DNA from: Microbispora siamensis | GTDB taxonomy: Bacteria > Actinomycetota > Actinomycetes > Streptosporangiales > Streptosporangiaceae | Direction: 5' to 3' | DNA: 64,000 nucleotides | Assembly: GCF_016863095.1 (NCBI RefSeq) | Contig: NZ_BOOF01000027.1 | Location: forward strand, 124,001 to 188,000 | Shown: piece after piece, positions 32,276-40,772 of the stretch | Layout of the letters: each line of letters begins with the position of its first letter | Position numbering within the stretch: the stretch's first letter is position 1 | Notes under the pieces: generated by a model | The model's database searches: none | What the model was told of the DNA's origin: nothing | The model's input: the letters and a program-made list of their open reading frames with translations, nothing else | Translations under genes and position numbers: made by a program

Positions 32276-33022
32276 ATGGACATCTTCTGGTTCCTGACGT
32301 TCGCCGTCCTGCTGGCCGGCTACTTCGCCCTGGAGGGCTTCGACATCGGCCTCGGCGTGCTGCTGCCCGTGCTCGGCCGCTCCCCCGCCGCCCGCGACCG
32401 CCTCGTCGGCGCGATGGCCCCGTTCGTGCTCGCCAACGAGGTGTGGCTGGTCGCGCTCGCCGGCGTGCTGTTCGGCGCGTTCCCCGTGCTGGAGGGCCAG
32501 GCGCTGAGCCGCCTGTACCCTCTCGTCGTCGCCCTGCTGCTGGCGTGGATCGTGCGCGACGCGGGGCTGTGGTTCCGCCGTAGGTCCGGCGGCGCCGCCT
32601 GGCGTCTGGTGTGGGACGGCGCGCTGTGCGCGGGTTCGGCGGGGCTGGCGCTCTCCTGGGGCGCGATCCTCGTGGCCGTCGCGCGCGGCCTGCCCGCCTC
32701 GCCCCTCGACGCGGCGGGCATCGCGGGAGGTGTGGCGCTGCTCGCGCTGCTCGCCTGGCACGGCCGCACGTTCGCAGCGTGGCGCCTGCAGGACGGCCCG
32801 GGCAGGAGCGGGCGGGCGCTGCTGCTGTCGGCCTGTGCCGCCGCCGCGCCCGCGGTCCTGGTCATGGCGGCCGCGGCCGCCCACATGCTCGGCAACGCCG
32901 CCCCGGATCAGACACTGACTGTGCTCAGTGTCATGGTGGTCCCGGTCGCCCCGATCCTCGTGGGCGCGCAAGTATGGGTGTGGCGCACCTTCTCCAGGGG
33001 CGCGCTGCCGACGTTCTTCTGA
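32276..33022 (+). CDS. cydB: cytochrome bd-type oxidase subunit II, short form
   Basis: 248 residues; usual actinobacterial CydB proteins are about 330-350. The family start is clear: FWFLTFAVLLAGYFALEGFDIGLGVLLPVLGR, then APFVLANEVWLVALAGVLFGAFP. The C-terminal helix ends in QVWVWRTFSRG. About seven membrane helices are visible; some 80 residues, corresponding to two helices in the second half, are absent compared with typical CydB. The ATG follows cydA by 13 bases. The reduction parallels the short CydA, so the pair appears to have evolved together rather than being damaged. Confidence 0.87.
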   Translation: MDIFWFLTFAVLLAGYFALEGFDIGLGVLLPVLGRSPAARDRLVGAMAPFVLANEVWLVALAGVLFGAFPVLEGQALSRLYPLVVALLLAWIVRDAGLWFRRRSGGAAWRLVWDGALCAGSAGLALSWGAILVAVARGLPASPLDAAGIAGGVALLALLAWHGRTFAAWRLQDGPGRSGRALLLSACAAAAPAVLVMAAAAAHMLGNAAPDQTLTVLSVMVVPVAPILVGAQVWVWRTFSRGALPTFF

Positions 33023-33032
33023 TTGGGGACCG

Positions 33033-34745
33033 TTGCACAAGGATCTCCTCCGGCTGGCCCGCGCGGAGCGGAGCGTCCGCATCCATCTCGCCTGCTGCCT
33101 GGCGGCGGCGGTGGTGGCCGGGCTGCTCGTGCTCGTGCAGGCGGAACTGCTGGCCGGGGTGCTGTCCGGCCGGTTCGCGATCGCCGCGCTGCTCCCCCTG
33201 GCGCTCGTCGTCGCCTGCCGCGGGCTGCTCGGATGGGCGCAGGGAGTGCTCGCGGGCCGCGCGGCCACCGCGCTGAAGTCGGCGCTGCGGCGACTGCTCT
33301 TCGGCCGGGTGGAGGGTCTCGGGCCGGCGTACCGGTCGGGTGAGCTGGTGACGCTCGCGGGCCGGGGGCTCGACGCGCTCGACCCCTACCTGACGGGCTA
33401 CCTGCCGTCGGTCGCCGTGGCCGGGGTCGTGCCGCTCGCGGTCGTGGTCCGGCTCTTCGTGGCCGACCTGGCCACCGCCGTGATCGTGGTGCTCACGCTG
33501 CCGCTGATCCCGATCTTCGGGGCGCTGGTCGGGTGGACCACCAAGACCGTGACGGAACGGCAGTGGCGCGCGCTGGCCCGCCTCGGCGGCCACTTCCTCG
33601 ACGTCGTACGCGGCCTGCCCACGCTGCGGGCCTTCGGCCGGGCCCGCTACCAGGCGTCGGTGATCCGCGAGGTCGCGGAGGCCCACCGCGCCGCGACCAT
33701 GCGCACGCTGCGGGTGGCGTTCCTGTCGTCGCTGGTGCTCGAACTCGTGGCGTCGCTGTCGCTGGCGCTGGTGGCGGTGCCCGTGGGGCTGCGGCTGCTG
33801 TCGGGCTCGCTCGACCTGCGTACGGCGCTGCTCGTGCTGCTGCTCGCCCCGGAGGCGTACCTGCCGCTGCGCGCGATGGGCACCCGCTTCCACGCCGCCA
33901 TGGAGGGCGTCGCCGCCGCCGACGAGGCGTTCGCGGTCATCAACCCGCCGCAGGAGGCCGGGCGGGCGACCGCACCGGCCGGAGCCGCCACGGGCACGGG
34001 AAAGGCAGGCGGCGCGGGGCGGCCCGCGCCGGCCGGCGGGCCGCCGGAGATCCGGCTGGAGGACGTCACCGTGCGCTACCCGGGCCGCGAGGAGACCGCG
34101 CTCGACCGCGTCTCGCTGGTCATCGAGCCGGGCGAGCGGCTGGCGATCGTCGGCCCGAGCGGCGCGGGCAAGAGCACGCTGCTGCACCTGCTGCTCGGGT
34201 TCGTGACCCCGTCGGAGGGGCGGGTGCTGGTGGACGGGACCGATCTGGCCGGCCTCGACCTCGACGAGTGGCGGCGGCGGCTCGCCTTCGTGCCACAGCG
34301 CCCGCACCTGTTCGCGACGTCGGTGGCCGACAACATCGCGCTCGGTTCGGCGGCCGGTCCTGAGGAGGTCAGGGCCGCCGCGGCGGCGGCGCAGGTGGCG
34401 GAGTTCGCCGCCGCCCTGCCGCAGGGGTACGACACCCCGCTCGGCGAGCGCGGCGCGAACCTGTCGGCGGGCCAGCGTCAGCGGGTCGCCCTGGCCAGGG
34501 CCTTCTGCCGCCCCGCCGCCCGGGTGCTGCTACTGGACGAGCCCACGGCGCGGCTCGACGGCAGGAGCGAGGCGGCGATCGTGGCGGCCACGCGCAGGCT
34601 GGCGGAGGGCCGTACGGCGATCATCGTCGCGCACCGCCCGGCAATGATCGACCTCGCCGACCGGGTCGTCCGCCTCGACGGCGGCGCCCTCGTCCCCCCG
34701 GTTCCCGCGCCCCCGATCTCCCTACAGGGCGGGGAGGCCCGATGA
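33033..34745 (+). CDS. cydD: CydD-type ABC exporter subunit
   Basis: 570 residues from a TTG with GGGGA just upstream. An ABC membrane domain (about 1-300) is followed by a nucleotide-binding domain with Walker [14 protein letters not shown]-loop FVPQRPHLFAT, signature LSAGQRQRVALARA, Walker B RVLLLDEPTARLD and His switch IVAHR. In the CydDC family it exports cysteine/glutathione and is needed to assemble cytochrome bd. It overlaps cydC by four bases (ATGA), consistent with a heterodimer. Confidence 0.92.
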   Translation: MHKDLLRLARAERSVRIHLACCLAAAVVAGLLVLVQAELLAGVLSGRFAIAALLPLALVVACRGLLGWAQGVLAGRAATALKSALRRLLFGRVEGLGPAYRSGELVTLAGRGLDALDPYLTGYLPSVAVAGVVPLAVVVRLFVADLATAVIVVLTLPLIPIFGALVGWTTKTVTERQWRALARLGGHFLDVVRGLPTLRAFGRARYQASVIREVAEAHRAATMRTLRVAFLSSLVLELVASLSLALVAVPVGLRLLSGSLDLRTALLVLLLAPEAYLPLRAMGTRFHAAMEGVAAADEAFAVINPPQEAGRATAPAGAATGTGKAGGAGRPAPAGGPPEIRLEDVTVRYPGREETALDRVSLVIEPGERLAIVGPSGAGKSTLLHLLLGFVTPSEGRVLVDGTDLAGLDLDEWRRRLAFVPQRPHLFATSVADNIALGSAAGPEEVRAAAAAAQVAEFAAALPQGYDTPLGERGANLSAGQRQRVALARAFCRPAARVLLLDEPTARLDGRSEAAIVAATRRLAEGRTAIIVAHRPAMIDLADRVVRLDGGALVPPVPAPPISLQGGEAR

Positions 34746-36508
34746 GCCGCGCGGAGGCGACCACGAAGACGGCCATGAAGACGGCCACGGAGACGTCCGC
34801 AGTGGCCTCGCCGCTGTCGGTGGTCACCGGCACCGGCATGGGACGGCGGCTCGTGCTCGCCGCGCTCGCCGGGGCGGCGGCCGACCTCGCGGGGGTCGCA
34901 CTCATCGCGTCGGCCGCCTGGCTGATCACGCGGGCCGCCGAGCAGCCGCCCCTGGCGGCGCTGTCGGTCGCGATCGTGGCCGTGCGGGCGTTCGCCACCA
35001 CCCGCGGCGTGTTCCGGTACGGCGAGCGCCTGGCCGGGCACGACGTCGCGCTGCGCGCCCAGGCGGGCACCCGCGAGCGTCTCTATCGGGCGCTGATCCC
35101 GGCAGGGCCGCTGCCGCAGCGCGGGGCCGACCTGCTCAGTCGCATGGTGGACGACACCGACGCCGTGCAGGACCTGCTCGTCCGCTGCCTGCTGCCGGCC
35201 GCCGCCGCGCTGATCACCGGCGTCGCCGCCGTCGTCATCGCGGGCTTCCTGCTGCCCGCCGCCGCGTTCGTGCTCGCCGCCGGCCTGCTCGTCGCCGGGG
35301 TGCTGCTGCCCGCGGGCACGGCCGCCGCCGCCCGGCGCTGGTCGGCGCGGATCGCCCCGGCCCGCGCCGACCTGGCCGCCCGGGTGGCCGACCTGGTCCA
35401 CGGCGCGGCCGACCTCGCGGCGTACGGCGCGCGCGACCGGGCGCTGTCGGCGGCGATGGACGCCGACGGGCGGCTGTCCCTGCTGGAGCGGGGGCAGGCC
35501 CGGATCAACGCCACCGCGCTCGGCGTCGGCATGCTGACGCAGGGACTGACCGTCGTCGTCGTGGTCCTGACGGCCCAGGCCGCCGGTCTCGGCCGGGTCG
35601 CGACCGCCGTGGCCGCCCTGACCGCGCTGGTCGCCTTCGAGCCCGCACTGCCGCTGGCGGCCGCGGGCGAGCGGTTCGCGGGGGTGGTCGCGGCGCTGCG
35701 CAGGCTCAGGGAGACCGCCGCCACTGCACCGGCGGTGCGTGAGCCCGCGGATCCGGCGCCCGCACCCGAGCCGCCGCTGACGGTCGAGGTCGACGATCTC
35801 GTGGTGCGCCACGGCGGGCGTGAGCCCGCGCTGAACGGCGTGAGCCTGACGCTGACGCCGGGCCGCCGGGTCGCGGTGGTCGGCCCGAGCGGCGCGGGGA
35901 AGAGCACCCTGCTGTCGGCGCTGATGCGGACCGTGGAGATCGAGTCCGGCGCGATCCGGCTCAACGGGGTCGACGTGCGGCGCCTGTCCTCCGACGACGT
36001 GCGGGCGCTCGTCACGGGCCTCACCCAGGACCCGTACGTCTTCCAGGCCACGGTCAGCGACAACCTGCGCCTGGCCGGGCCGCAGGCGTCCACCGAGGAC
36101 ATCGAGGCGGCCGTACGGCGGGCCCGCCTGGACGCCTGGACCGAGCGCACCGGCTGGGACGCGGTGCTCGGCGAGGATGGCAGGACGGTCTCCGGCGGCC
36201 AGCTCCAGCGGCTCGCGCTGGCCCGGGCCCTGCTGTACGACCCGCCGGTGCTGCTGCTGGACGAGCCGGCCGAGGCCCTGGACGAGGAGACGGCCGACCT
36301 GCTGATGGCCGACCTGCTGGACGCCACCCGCGGCCGCACCACGCTGCTGGTCACCCACCGGCTGCGCGGCCTGGAACAGGTCGACGAGATCGTCGTGCTG
36401 GAGGGCGGCAGGGTCACCCAGCGCGGCGCGCACGCCGACCTCGTCGCCGTGCCGGGTTACTACCGCGATCTGTGGGAGTCGGAGGCCCTCACCCGCCACC
36501 GCGGCTGA
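34742..36508 (+). CDS. cydC: CydC-type ABC exporter subunit
   Basis: 588 residues. The membrane domain contains the CydC-like segment ASAAWLITRAAEQPPLAALSVAIVAVRAFATTRGVFRYGERLAGHD. The ATPase domain has [64 protein letters not shown] and LLVTHR. The Walker B is followed by AEALDEE as in other CydC proteins. Partner of CydD; together they act in the membrane in thiol export and bd-oxidase maturation. Last gene of the cydABDC operon. Confidence 0.93.
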   Translation: MSRAEATTKTAMKTATETSAVASPLSVVTGTGMGRRLVLAALAGAAADLAGVALIASAAWLITRAAEQPPLAALSVAIVAVRAFATTRGVFRYGERLAGHDVALRAQAGTRERLYRALIPAGPLPQRGADLLSRMVDDTDAVQDLLVRCLLPAAAALITGVAAVVIAGFLLPAAAFVLAAGLLVAGVLLPAGTAAAARRWSARIAPARADLAARVADLVHGAADLAAYGARDRALSAAMDADGRLSLLERGQARINATALGVGMLTQGLTVVVVVLTAQAAGLGRVATAVAALTALVAFEPALPLAAAGERFAGVVAALRRLRETAATAPAVREPADPAPAPEPPLTVEVDDLVVRHGGREPALNGVSLTLTPGRRVAVVGPSGAGKSTLLSALMRTVEIESGAIRLNGVDVRRLSSDDVRALVTGLTQDPYVFQATVSDNLRLAGPQASTEDIEAAVRRARLDAWTERTGWDAVLGEDGRTVSGGQLQRLALARALLYDPPVLLLDEPAEALDEETADLLMADLLDATRGRTTLLVTHRLRGLEQVDEIVVLEGGRVTQRGAHADLVAVPGYYRDLWESEALTRHRG

Positions 36509-36557
36509 CCGCTCTCGCCCCGCCACCTGTTCGCGTGAACCTTCCGTGAAGAAGGCA

Positions 36558-36589
36558 TTGCGGATCTTGTCAGATGTAAGTAATTTTCA
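36558..36589 (+). promoter_or_regulatory. sugar-importer promoter with RpiR-type operator
   Basis: TTGCGG (36558-36563) and TAATTT (36581-36586) are 17 bases apart. TGTAAGTAATTTTCA (36575-36589) overlaps the -10 and resembles the RpiR/HexR-type palindrome TGTAATTAAATTACA. The RpiR regulator at the end of this operon is the obvious candidate ligand. Confidence 0.5.
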
Positions 36590-36668
36590 GACAACGCGAT
36601 GACCTTGCATGGTATTTACCTACACGCATGGCGCTCGCCGAACTGGCTACGAGCCGAAAGGGAGTCTC

Positions 36669-37961
36669 GTGAAGAGAAGGTGGATCGCGGGAGCGATCGG
36701 CGTGCTCGCGGTGGCGCTGGCGGCGTGCGCTCCCGGGGGTGGTGCATCCGAGCAGGGCGACAAGGCGGGCGGTGACAAGGTCACGCTGAGTCTGTGGTCG
36801 TGGCGTGTGGAGGACGTCAAGGCGTACGAGAAGATCCTCGCCACGTTCGAAAAGTCGCACCCGAAGATCCATGTCGAGTTCAAGCCGTTCCAGGCCACCG
36901 AGTACCCCAACATCCTGGCCACCGGCCTGTCCGGCACCGCCGGGCCCGACGTCGCCCAGCTGAAGTCCTACGGCGGGTTGCAGCCGCTGGTCGAGGCGGG
37001 CCAGCTGGTGCCGCTGGACGGCAAGGTGGAGGCGCTGTCCGGCTTCGACGCCAAGCTGCTGGAGGGCGCCAAGGGCCACAAGGACGGCAAGATCTACGGC
37101 GTGCCGTTCGCCTACCAGACGCTCCAGGTGCTCTACAACAAGAAGCTGTTCGGCGACAACGGCATCCAGCCCCCCGCCACCTGGGACGACATGATCGCGG
37201 CGGCCGGCAAGCTGAAGGCGGCCGGGATCACGCCGTTCGCCGTCGCGGCCGGGCCCGACGCGACCTGGACGTTGCCGATCGTCCACGAGATCTTCGGCAA
37301 CGCCCGTTACGGCAGCACGAAGTTCCGGGACGCGCTGCTGCGCGGCGAGAAGAAGTTCACCGACCCCGACTTCACGGCCTCGATCAAGCTGATCAAGGAC
37401 CTGGAGCCGTACTTCCCCAAGGACGTGGTGGCCGTCAAGATCCCCGACGTCCAGGCGCTGTTCGCCACCGGAAAGGCCGCGATGTACCCCACGGGCAGCT
37501 TCGACCTGGCGCCCGTGCTCGCGGCCAACCCGAGCCTGGATCTCGGCGTCTTCCAGGTGCCGCCGCCGCCCGGCTCCCCGGTGACCACGCCCGTGACGCC
37601 GGGCTGGGCCGACGGCTCGTTCGGCGTCAACGCCAAGTCGGCCCACCAGGCCGAGGCACTCGAACTGGTCAAGTGGATGGCGACGCCGGAGTTCGGGCAG
37701 CTCTACGCGAGCGAGCTGAAGCAGCTGTCGGCGGTTCCCGGGGTCACGCCGCCGGACCCGCTGCTGGCCGAGATGGCGAAGAACTACGCCGCCAACGGCG
37801 CGCCGTACACGCTGCTCGTCGACTTCCGGTACGGCCAGCCGAACGGCGACGCGGTCTTCCGGGACGAGGTGCAGAAGATGCTGGCGGGCCAGACCGATCC
37901 CAAGGCGGTCGCCGAGAGCGTGCAGAAGGGCGTCGGGCAGTGGTTCAAGCCGGGGAACTGA
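36669..37961 (+). CDS. sugar ABC transporter substrate-binding lipoprotein
   Basis: 430 residues from a GTG with AGGGAG upstream. The lipoprotein signal KRRWIAGAIGVLAVALAAC has its lipobox ending in Cys19-21. The mature part is a family 1 (MalE-like) solute-binding protein: VTLSLWSWRVEDVKAYEKIL, GPDVAQLKSYGGLQPLVEAG, IYGVPFAYQTLQVLYNKKLF, FATGKAAMYPTGSF and AEALELVKWMATPEFGQLY. It captures a sugar outside the membrane for the two permeases encoded next. The ATPase is not in the operon; such systems often share MsiK. The sugar is unknown. Confidence 0.93.
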   Translation: MKRRWIAGAIGVLAVALAACAPGGGASEQGDKAGGDKVTLSLWSWRVEDVKAYEKILATFEKSHPKIHVEFKPFQATEYPNILATGLSGTAGPDVAQLKSYGGLQPLVEAGQLVPLDGKVEALSGFDAKLLEGAKGHKDGKIYGVPFAYQTLQVLYNKKLFGDNGIQPPATWDDMIAAAGKLKAAGITPFAVAAGPDATWTLPIVHEIFGNARYGSTKFRDALLRGEKKFTDPDFTASIKLIKDLEPYFPKDVVAVKIPDVQALFATGKAAMYPTGSFDLAPVLAANPSLDLGVFQVPPPPGSPVTTPVTPGWADGSFGVNAKSAHQAEALELVKWMATPEFGQLYASELKQLSAVPGVTPPDPLLAEMAKNYAANGAPYTLLVDFRYGQPNGDAVFRDEVQKMLAGQTDPKAVAESVQKGVGQWFKPGN

Positions 37962-38056
37962 GCACGCCCCGGCGCTCTCCCGGACGGTTCCCCCGACGCT
38001 TTTCCGGCCGCTTTTCCGGGCGTCGCGCGGCACGCACCGGCGCCGGTCGCCGGTAC

Positions 38057-38956
38057 GTGCCGCGGTGGCGGGTGCTGGCCGTCTTCCTGCTGCCCGCGTT
38101 CCTGCTCTACTCGGTCTTCATCGTCTATCCGCTGGTCACCGCGCTCGACTACAGCTTTTTCGAGTGGCGCGGGATCCGGCAGACGGGGTTCGCCGGGCTC
38201 GCCAACTACCGGGACCTGTTCGGCGTCTACCCCTATGACCAGCAGCTGTGGCGGGCGCTGGCGCACAACGCGCTGTTCTTCGCCGGGACGATGCTGATCC
38301 AGAACACGGTCGGGCTGCTGTTCGCCCTCCTGCTGTTCCGGTACGGCCGCGGCAAACGGTTCCTGCAGGCCGCGTTCACCACGCCCTACCTGGTGGACCC
38401 GCTGGTCGTCGGCTACCTGTGGAGCCTGCTGCTCAACCCGACGTTCGGCCCGGTCAACTCGCTGCTCGAGGCGGCCGGGCTGGACTCGTGGGCGCTGCCC
38501 TGGCTGGGCGACACGCGTACGGCGCTGCCGGTCGTCATCCTGGTCAACGCGTGGCAGTGGGTGGGCTTCCCCATGCTGCTGTTCTCCGCCGCGCTCGCCG
38601 GAATCCCGGCCGAGTATCACGAGGCGGCCCGGGTCGACGGCGCCTCGGCCTGGCAGGCGTTCCGGCGGGTGACGCTGCCGCTGCTCACCCCGGCGATCGG
38701 CGTGGTGAGCGTGCTGACGTTCATCGGCAACTTCAACGCCTTCGGGCTGGTCTACGCGATGGCCGGATCGACCGGGTCCCCGGCCGGCTCGACCGACGTG
38801 CTCGGCCTGCTGTTCTACCGGGTCGCGTTCGTCGAAGGCGGCGTGAACGCGATCGGGCGGTCGTCGGCGCTCGCCGTGCTGATGTTCGTGTTCATCTTCG
38901 GGGTGTCGCTGCTGGCCAGCTCGTACTTCCGGCGCCGGGAGAGGAGGCTGCTGTGA
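38057..38956 (+). CDS. sugar ABC transporter permease (MalF-like)
   Basis: About 299 residues with six membrane helices and the EAA motif EYHEAARVDGASAWQAFRRVTLPLLTPAI, where the ATPase docks. I place the start at GTG 38057 (VPRWRVLAVFLLPAFLLY), just before the first helix. No good ribosome-binding site is visible there. The open frame extends back to 37958, where a CTG overlaps the binding-protein stop and an arginine-rich stretch follows, so a longer form starting at a rare CTG cannot be excluded. It overlaps the second permease by four bases. Confidence 0.88.
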   Translation: MPRWRVLAVFLLPAFLLYSVFIVYPLVTALDYSFFEWRGIRQTGFAGLANYRDLFGVYPYDQQLWRALAHNALFFAGTMLIQNTVGLLFALLLFRYGRGKRFLQAAFTTPYLVDPLVVGYLWSLLLNPTFGPVNSLLEAAGLDSWALPWLGDTRTALPVVILVNAWQWVGFPMLLFSAALAGIPAEYHEAARVDGASAWQAFRRVTLPLLTPAIGVVSVLTFIGNFNAFGLVYAMAGSTGSPAGSTDVLGLLFYRVAFVEGGVNAIGRSSALAVLMFVFIFGVSLLASSYFRRRERRLL

Positions 38957-39783
38957 CGGCCCGGCACCGGGCTCCGGGGCGCGTCGCCGTCCACCTGCTG
39001 CTGTGGGGGTACGCGGTCGTCGCGCTGCTGCCGTTGGTCGTCATGCTGGTCAACTCGCTGCGGCCCACCAGCGAGATCTTCACCGCGCCGCTGGGGCTGC
39101 CGGCGTCCCCGACGCTGCGCAGTTACGGCCGCGTGTGGACGGAGGCGTCGTTCAGCACCTACCTGCTGAACTCGCTGACCGTCACCTGCGGCGCCGTGCT
39201 GCTCGGCACGGCGGTCTCCGCGCTGGCGGCCTACCCGCTGGCCCGCTACGACTTCTTCGGCAACCGGGTGCTCGGGGCGTACTTCCTGGCGGGGCTCATG
39301 CTGCCGATCCGGCTGGGCCTGGTGCCGATCTTCTACCTCATGGACTCCATGGGGCTGATCGACTCGCTGCTCGGGCTCACGCTGCTGTATGCCGCGTCGG
39401 GGGTGCCGTTCTGCATGTTCGTGCTGTCGGCGTTCTACCGTTCCCTGCCGGGGGAGCTGGACGAGGCGGCCCGGCTCGACGGGGCCGGCGAGTTCCGGAT
39501 CTTCGGGCAGATCATGGTGCCGCTGGTGCGGCCCGCGCTGGCGTCGGTGACGCTGTTCCAGTTCGTGCCGCTGTGGCATGAGTTCCTCTACCCGCTGGTG
39601 CTACTGCGCTCCGACGAGAAGTTCACGATCCCGCGCGGGTTGTCGCAGTTCTTCGGCGAGTACACGACCGACTGGTCGGCGCTGTTCGCCGGGCTGGTCC
39701 TCGCCACGGCGCCGCTCTTCGTGCTGTTCGTCCTGGCGACCAAGCAGATCATCGCCGGGCTGACCGCCGGCATGAGCAAGTAG
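38953..39783 (+). CDS. sugar ABC transporter permease (MalG-like)
   Basis: 276 residues from a GTG that overlaps the upstream stop as GTGA. Six membrane helices and the EAA loop ELDEAARLDGAGEFRIFGQIMVPLVRPAL are present, with the CUT1-family ending IIAGLTAGMSK typical of MalG-like permeases. It forms the channel with the preceding permease. The regulator gene begins 12 bases after its stop. Confidence 0.94.
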   Translation: MTARHRAPGRVAVHLLLWGYAVVALLPLVVMLVNSLRPTSEIFTAPLGLPASPTLRSYGRVWTEASFSTYLLNSLTVTCGAVLLGTAVSALAAYPLARYDFFGNRVLGAYFLAGLMLPIRLGLVPIFYLMDSMGLIDSLLGLTLLYAASGVPFCMFVLSAFYRSLPGELDEAARLDGAGEFRIFGQIMVPLVRPALASVTLFQFVPLWHEFLYPLVLLRSDEKFTIPRGLSQFFGEYTTDWSALFAGLVLATAPLFVLFVLATKQIIAGLTAGMSK

Positions 39784-39794
39784 AGGCAGGGCGG

Positions 39795-40700
39795 ATGAGC
39801 CCCGGCGACGACCACCCGAGCGGCATCCCGGCTTCGAACGGGATTCTCGTGCGGCTGCGCGGCGCGATCCGGTCTCTGCGGCCCGCGGAGCAACGGGTCG
39901 CGCGCGCGGTGCTGGCCGACCCCCAGGGCGTCGCGGACCGCCCGATCGGGGCGCTCGCCCGCGAGTGCGGCACCTCGGAGGCCACGGTGCTGCGCTTCTG
40001 CCGGGCCATCGGGCTGCGCGGCTACCCCGAGCTGCGGATCGCGCTCGCCCGCGAGGCGACGCTGGAGGCGTCACGTGCCGGAGACGCACGCCCGCTCGAC
40101 GGCGACATCAGCGCCGACGATCCGCTGGAGGAGATCGTCGCCAAGATCGGCTACAGCGACTCCCGCGCGGTCGCGGAGACCGCCGAGCACCTCGACACCG
40201 CCGCCCTGGAGCATGCGGTCACCGCCATCGCCGGGGCCCGCCGCGTGGACCTCTACGGCGCCGGGGCGAGCGGCTTCGTCGCGGCCGATCTGCACCAGAA
40301 GCTGCACCGGATCGGCCTGATGGCCTTCGCCTGGCAGGACTTCCACAGCGCGCTCACCTCGGCCGCGCTGCTGCGCAGGGGCGACGTCGCGATCGGCATC
40401 TCGCACACCGGCACCACCGTCGACGTCCTGGACGCGCTGCGGCTGGCCGCCGACCGGCGGGCGACCACGATCGCGATCACGAACTTCGACCCCTCGCCGA
40501 TCACGCAGCTCGCCGACATCGTGCTGAAGACCGCGGCCCGCGAGACCCCGTTCCGCTTCGGCGCGATGGGCAGCAGGATCGCCCAGCTCACCGTCGTCGA
40601 CTGCCTCTCCGTCGGGGTGGCCGCCCGGCTCACGTACGACGAGACACTCACCGCCCTGGAGGACACCTTCCGCGCGATCAGCGGCCGCCGGCGCAGGTAG
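39795..40700 (+). CDS. RpiR-family transcriptional regulator
   Basis: 301 residues. The N-terminal helix-turn-helix (about 17-90; LRPAEQRVARAVLADPQGVADRPIGALARECGTSEATVLRFCRAIGLRGYPELRIAL, seen in pieces) is followed by a SIS sugar-phosphate-binding domain (about 125-260; VDLYGAGASGFVAADL, GISHTGTTVDVLDAL, AITNFDPSPITQLADIVL). Such regulators sense phosphorylated sugars. As the last gene of the importer operon it probably controls its own promoter through the 36575-36589 site. A sugar phosphate such as an N-acetylhexosamine phosphate would fit, but no catabolic gene is adjacent. Confidence 0.92.
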   Translation: MSPGDDHPSGIPASNGILVRLRGAIRSLRPAEQRVARAVLADPQGVADRPIGALARECGTSEATVLRFCRAIGLRGYPELRIALAREATLEASRAGDARPLDGDISADDPLEEIVAKIGYSDSRAVAETAEHLDTAALEHAVTAIAGARRVDLYGAGASGFVAADLHQKLHRIGLMAFAWQDFHSALTSAALLRRGDVAIGISHTGTTVDVLDALRLAADRRATTIAITNFDPSPITQLADIVLKTAARETPFRFGAMGSRIAQLTVVDCLSVGVAARLTYDETLTALEDTFRAISGRRRR

Positions 40701-40722
40701 GCACTTCTCTCAGGAAAAGCGA

Positions 40723-40759
40723 TCGCCGGCGGGCCGTCCCCCCAGAGGCCCGCCGGCGA
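40723..40759. terminator. strong bidirectional terminator
   Basis: Perfect 13-base arms, TCGCCGGCGGGCC (40723-40735) and GGCCCGCCGGCGA (40747-40759), with an 11-base loop. It lies between the convergent rpiR and htrA genes and can serve both. Confidence 0.8.
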
Positions 40760-40772
40760 CGATCGTGGACCG

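Noticed and set aside
32276-33022. cydB as a pseudogene because of its short length
   Set aside because: The frame is open from a well-placed ATG to a C-terminal helix that matches the family end, and the neighbours are intact; an internal shortening is more likely than decay.
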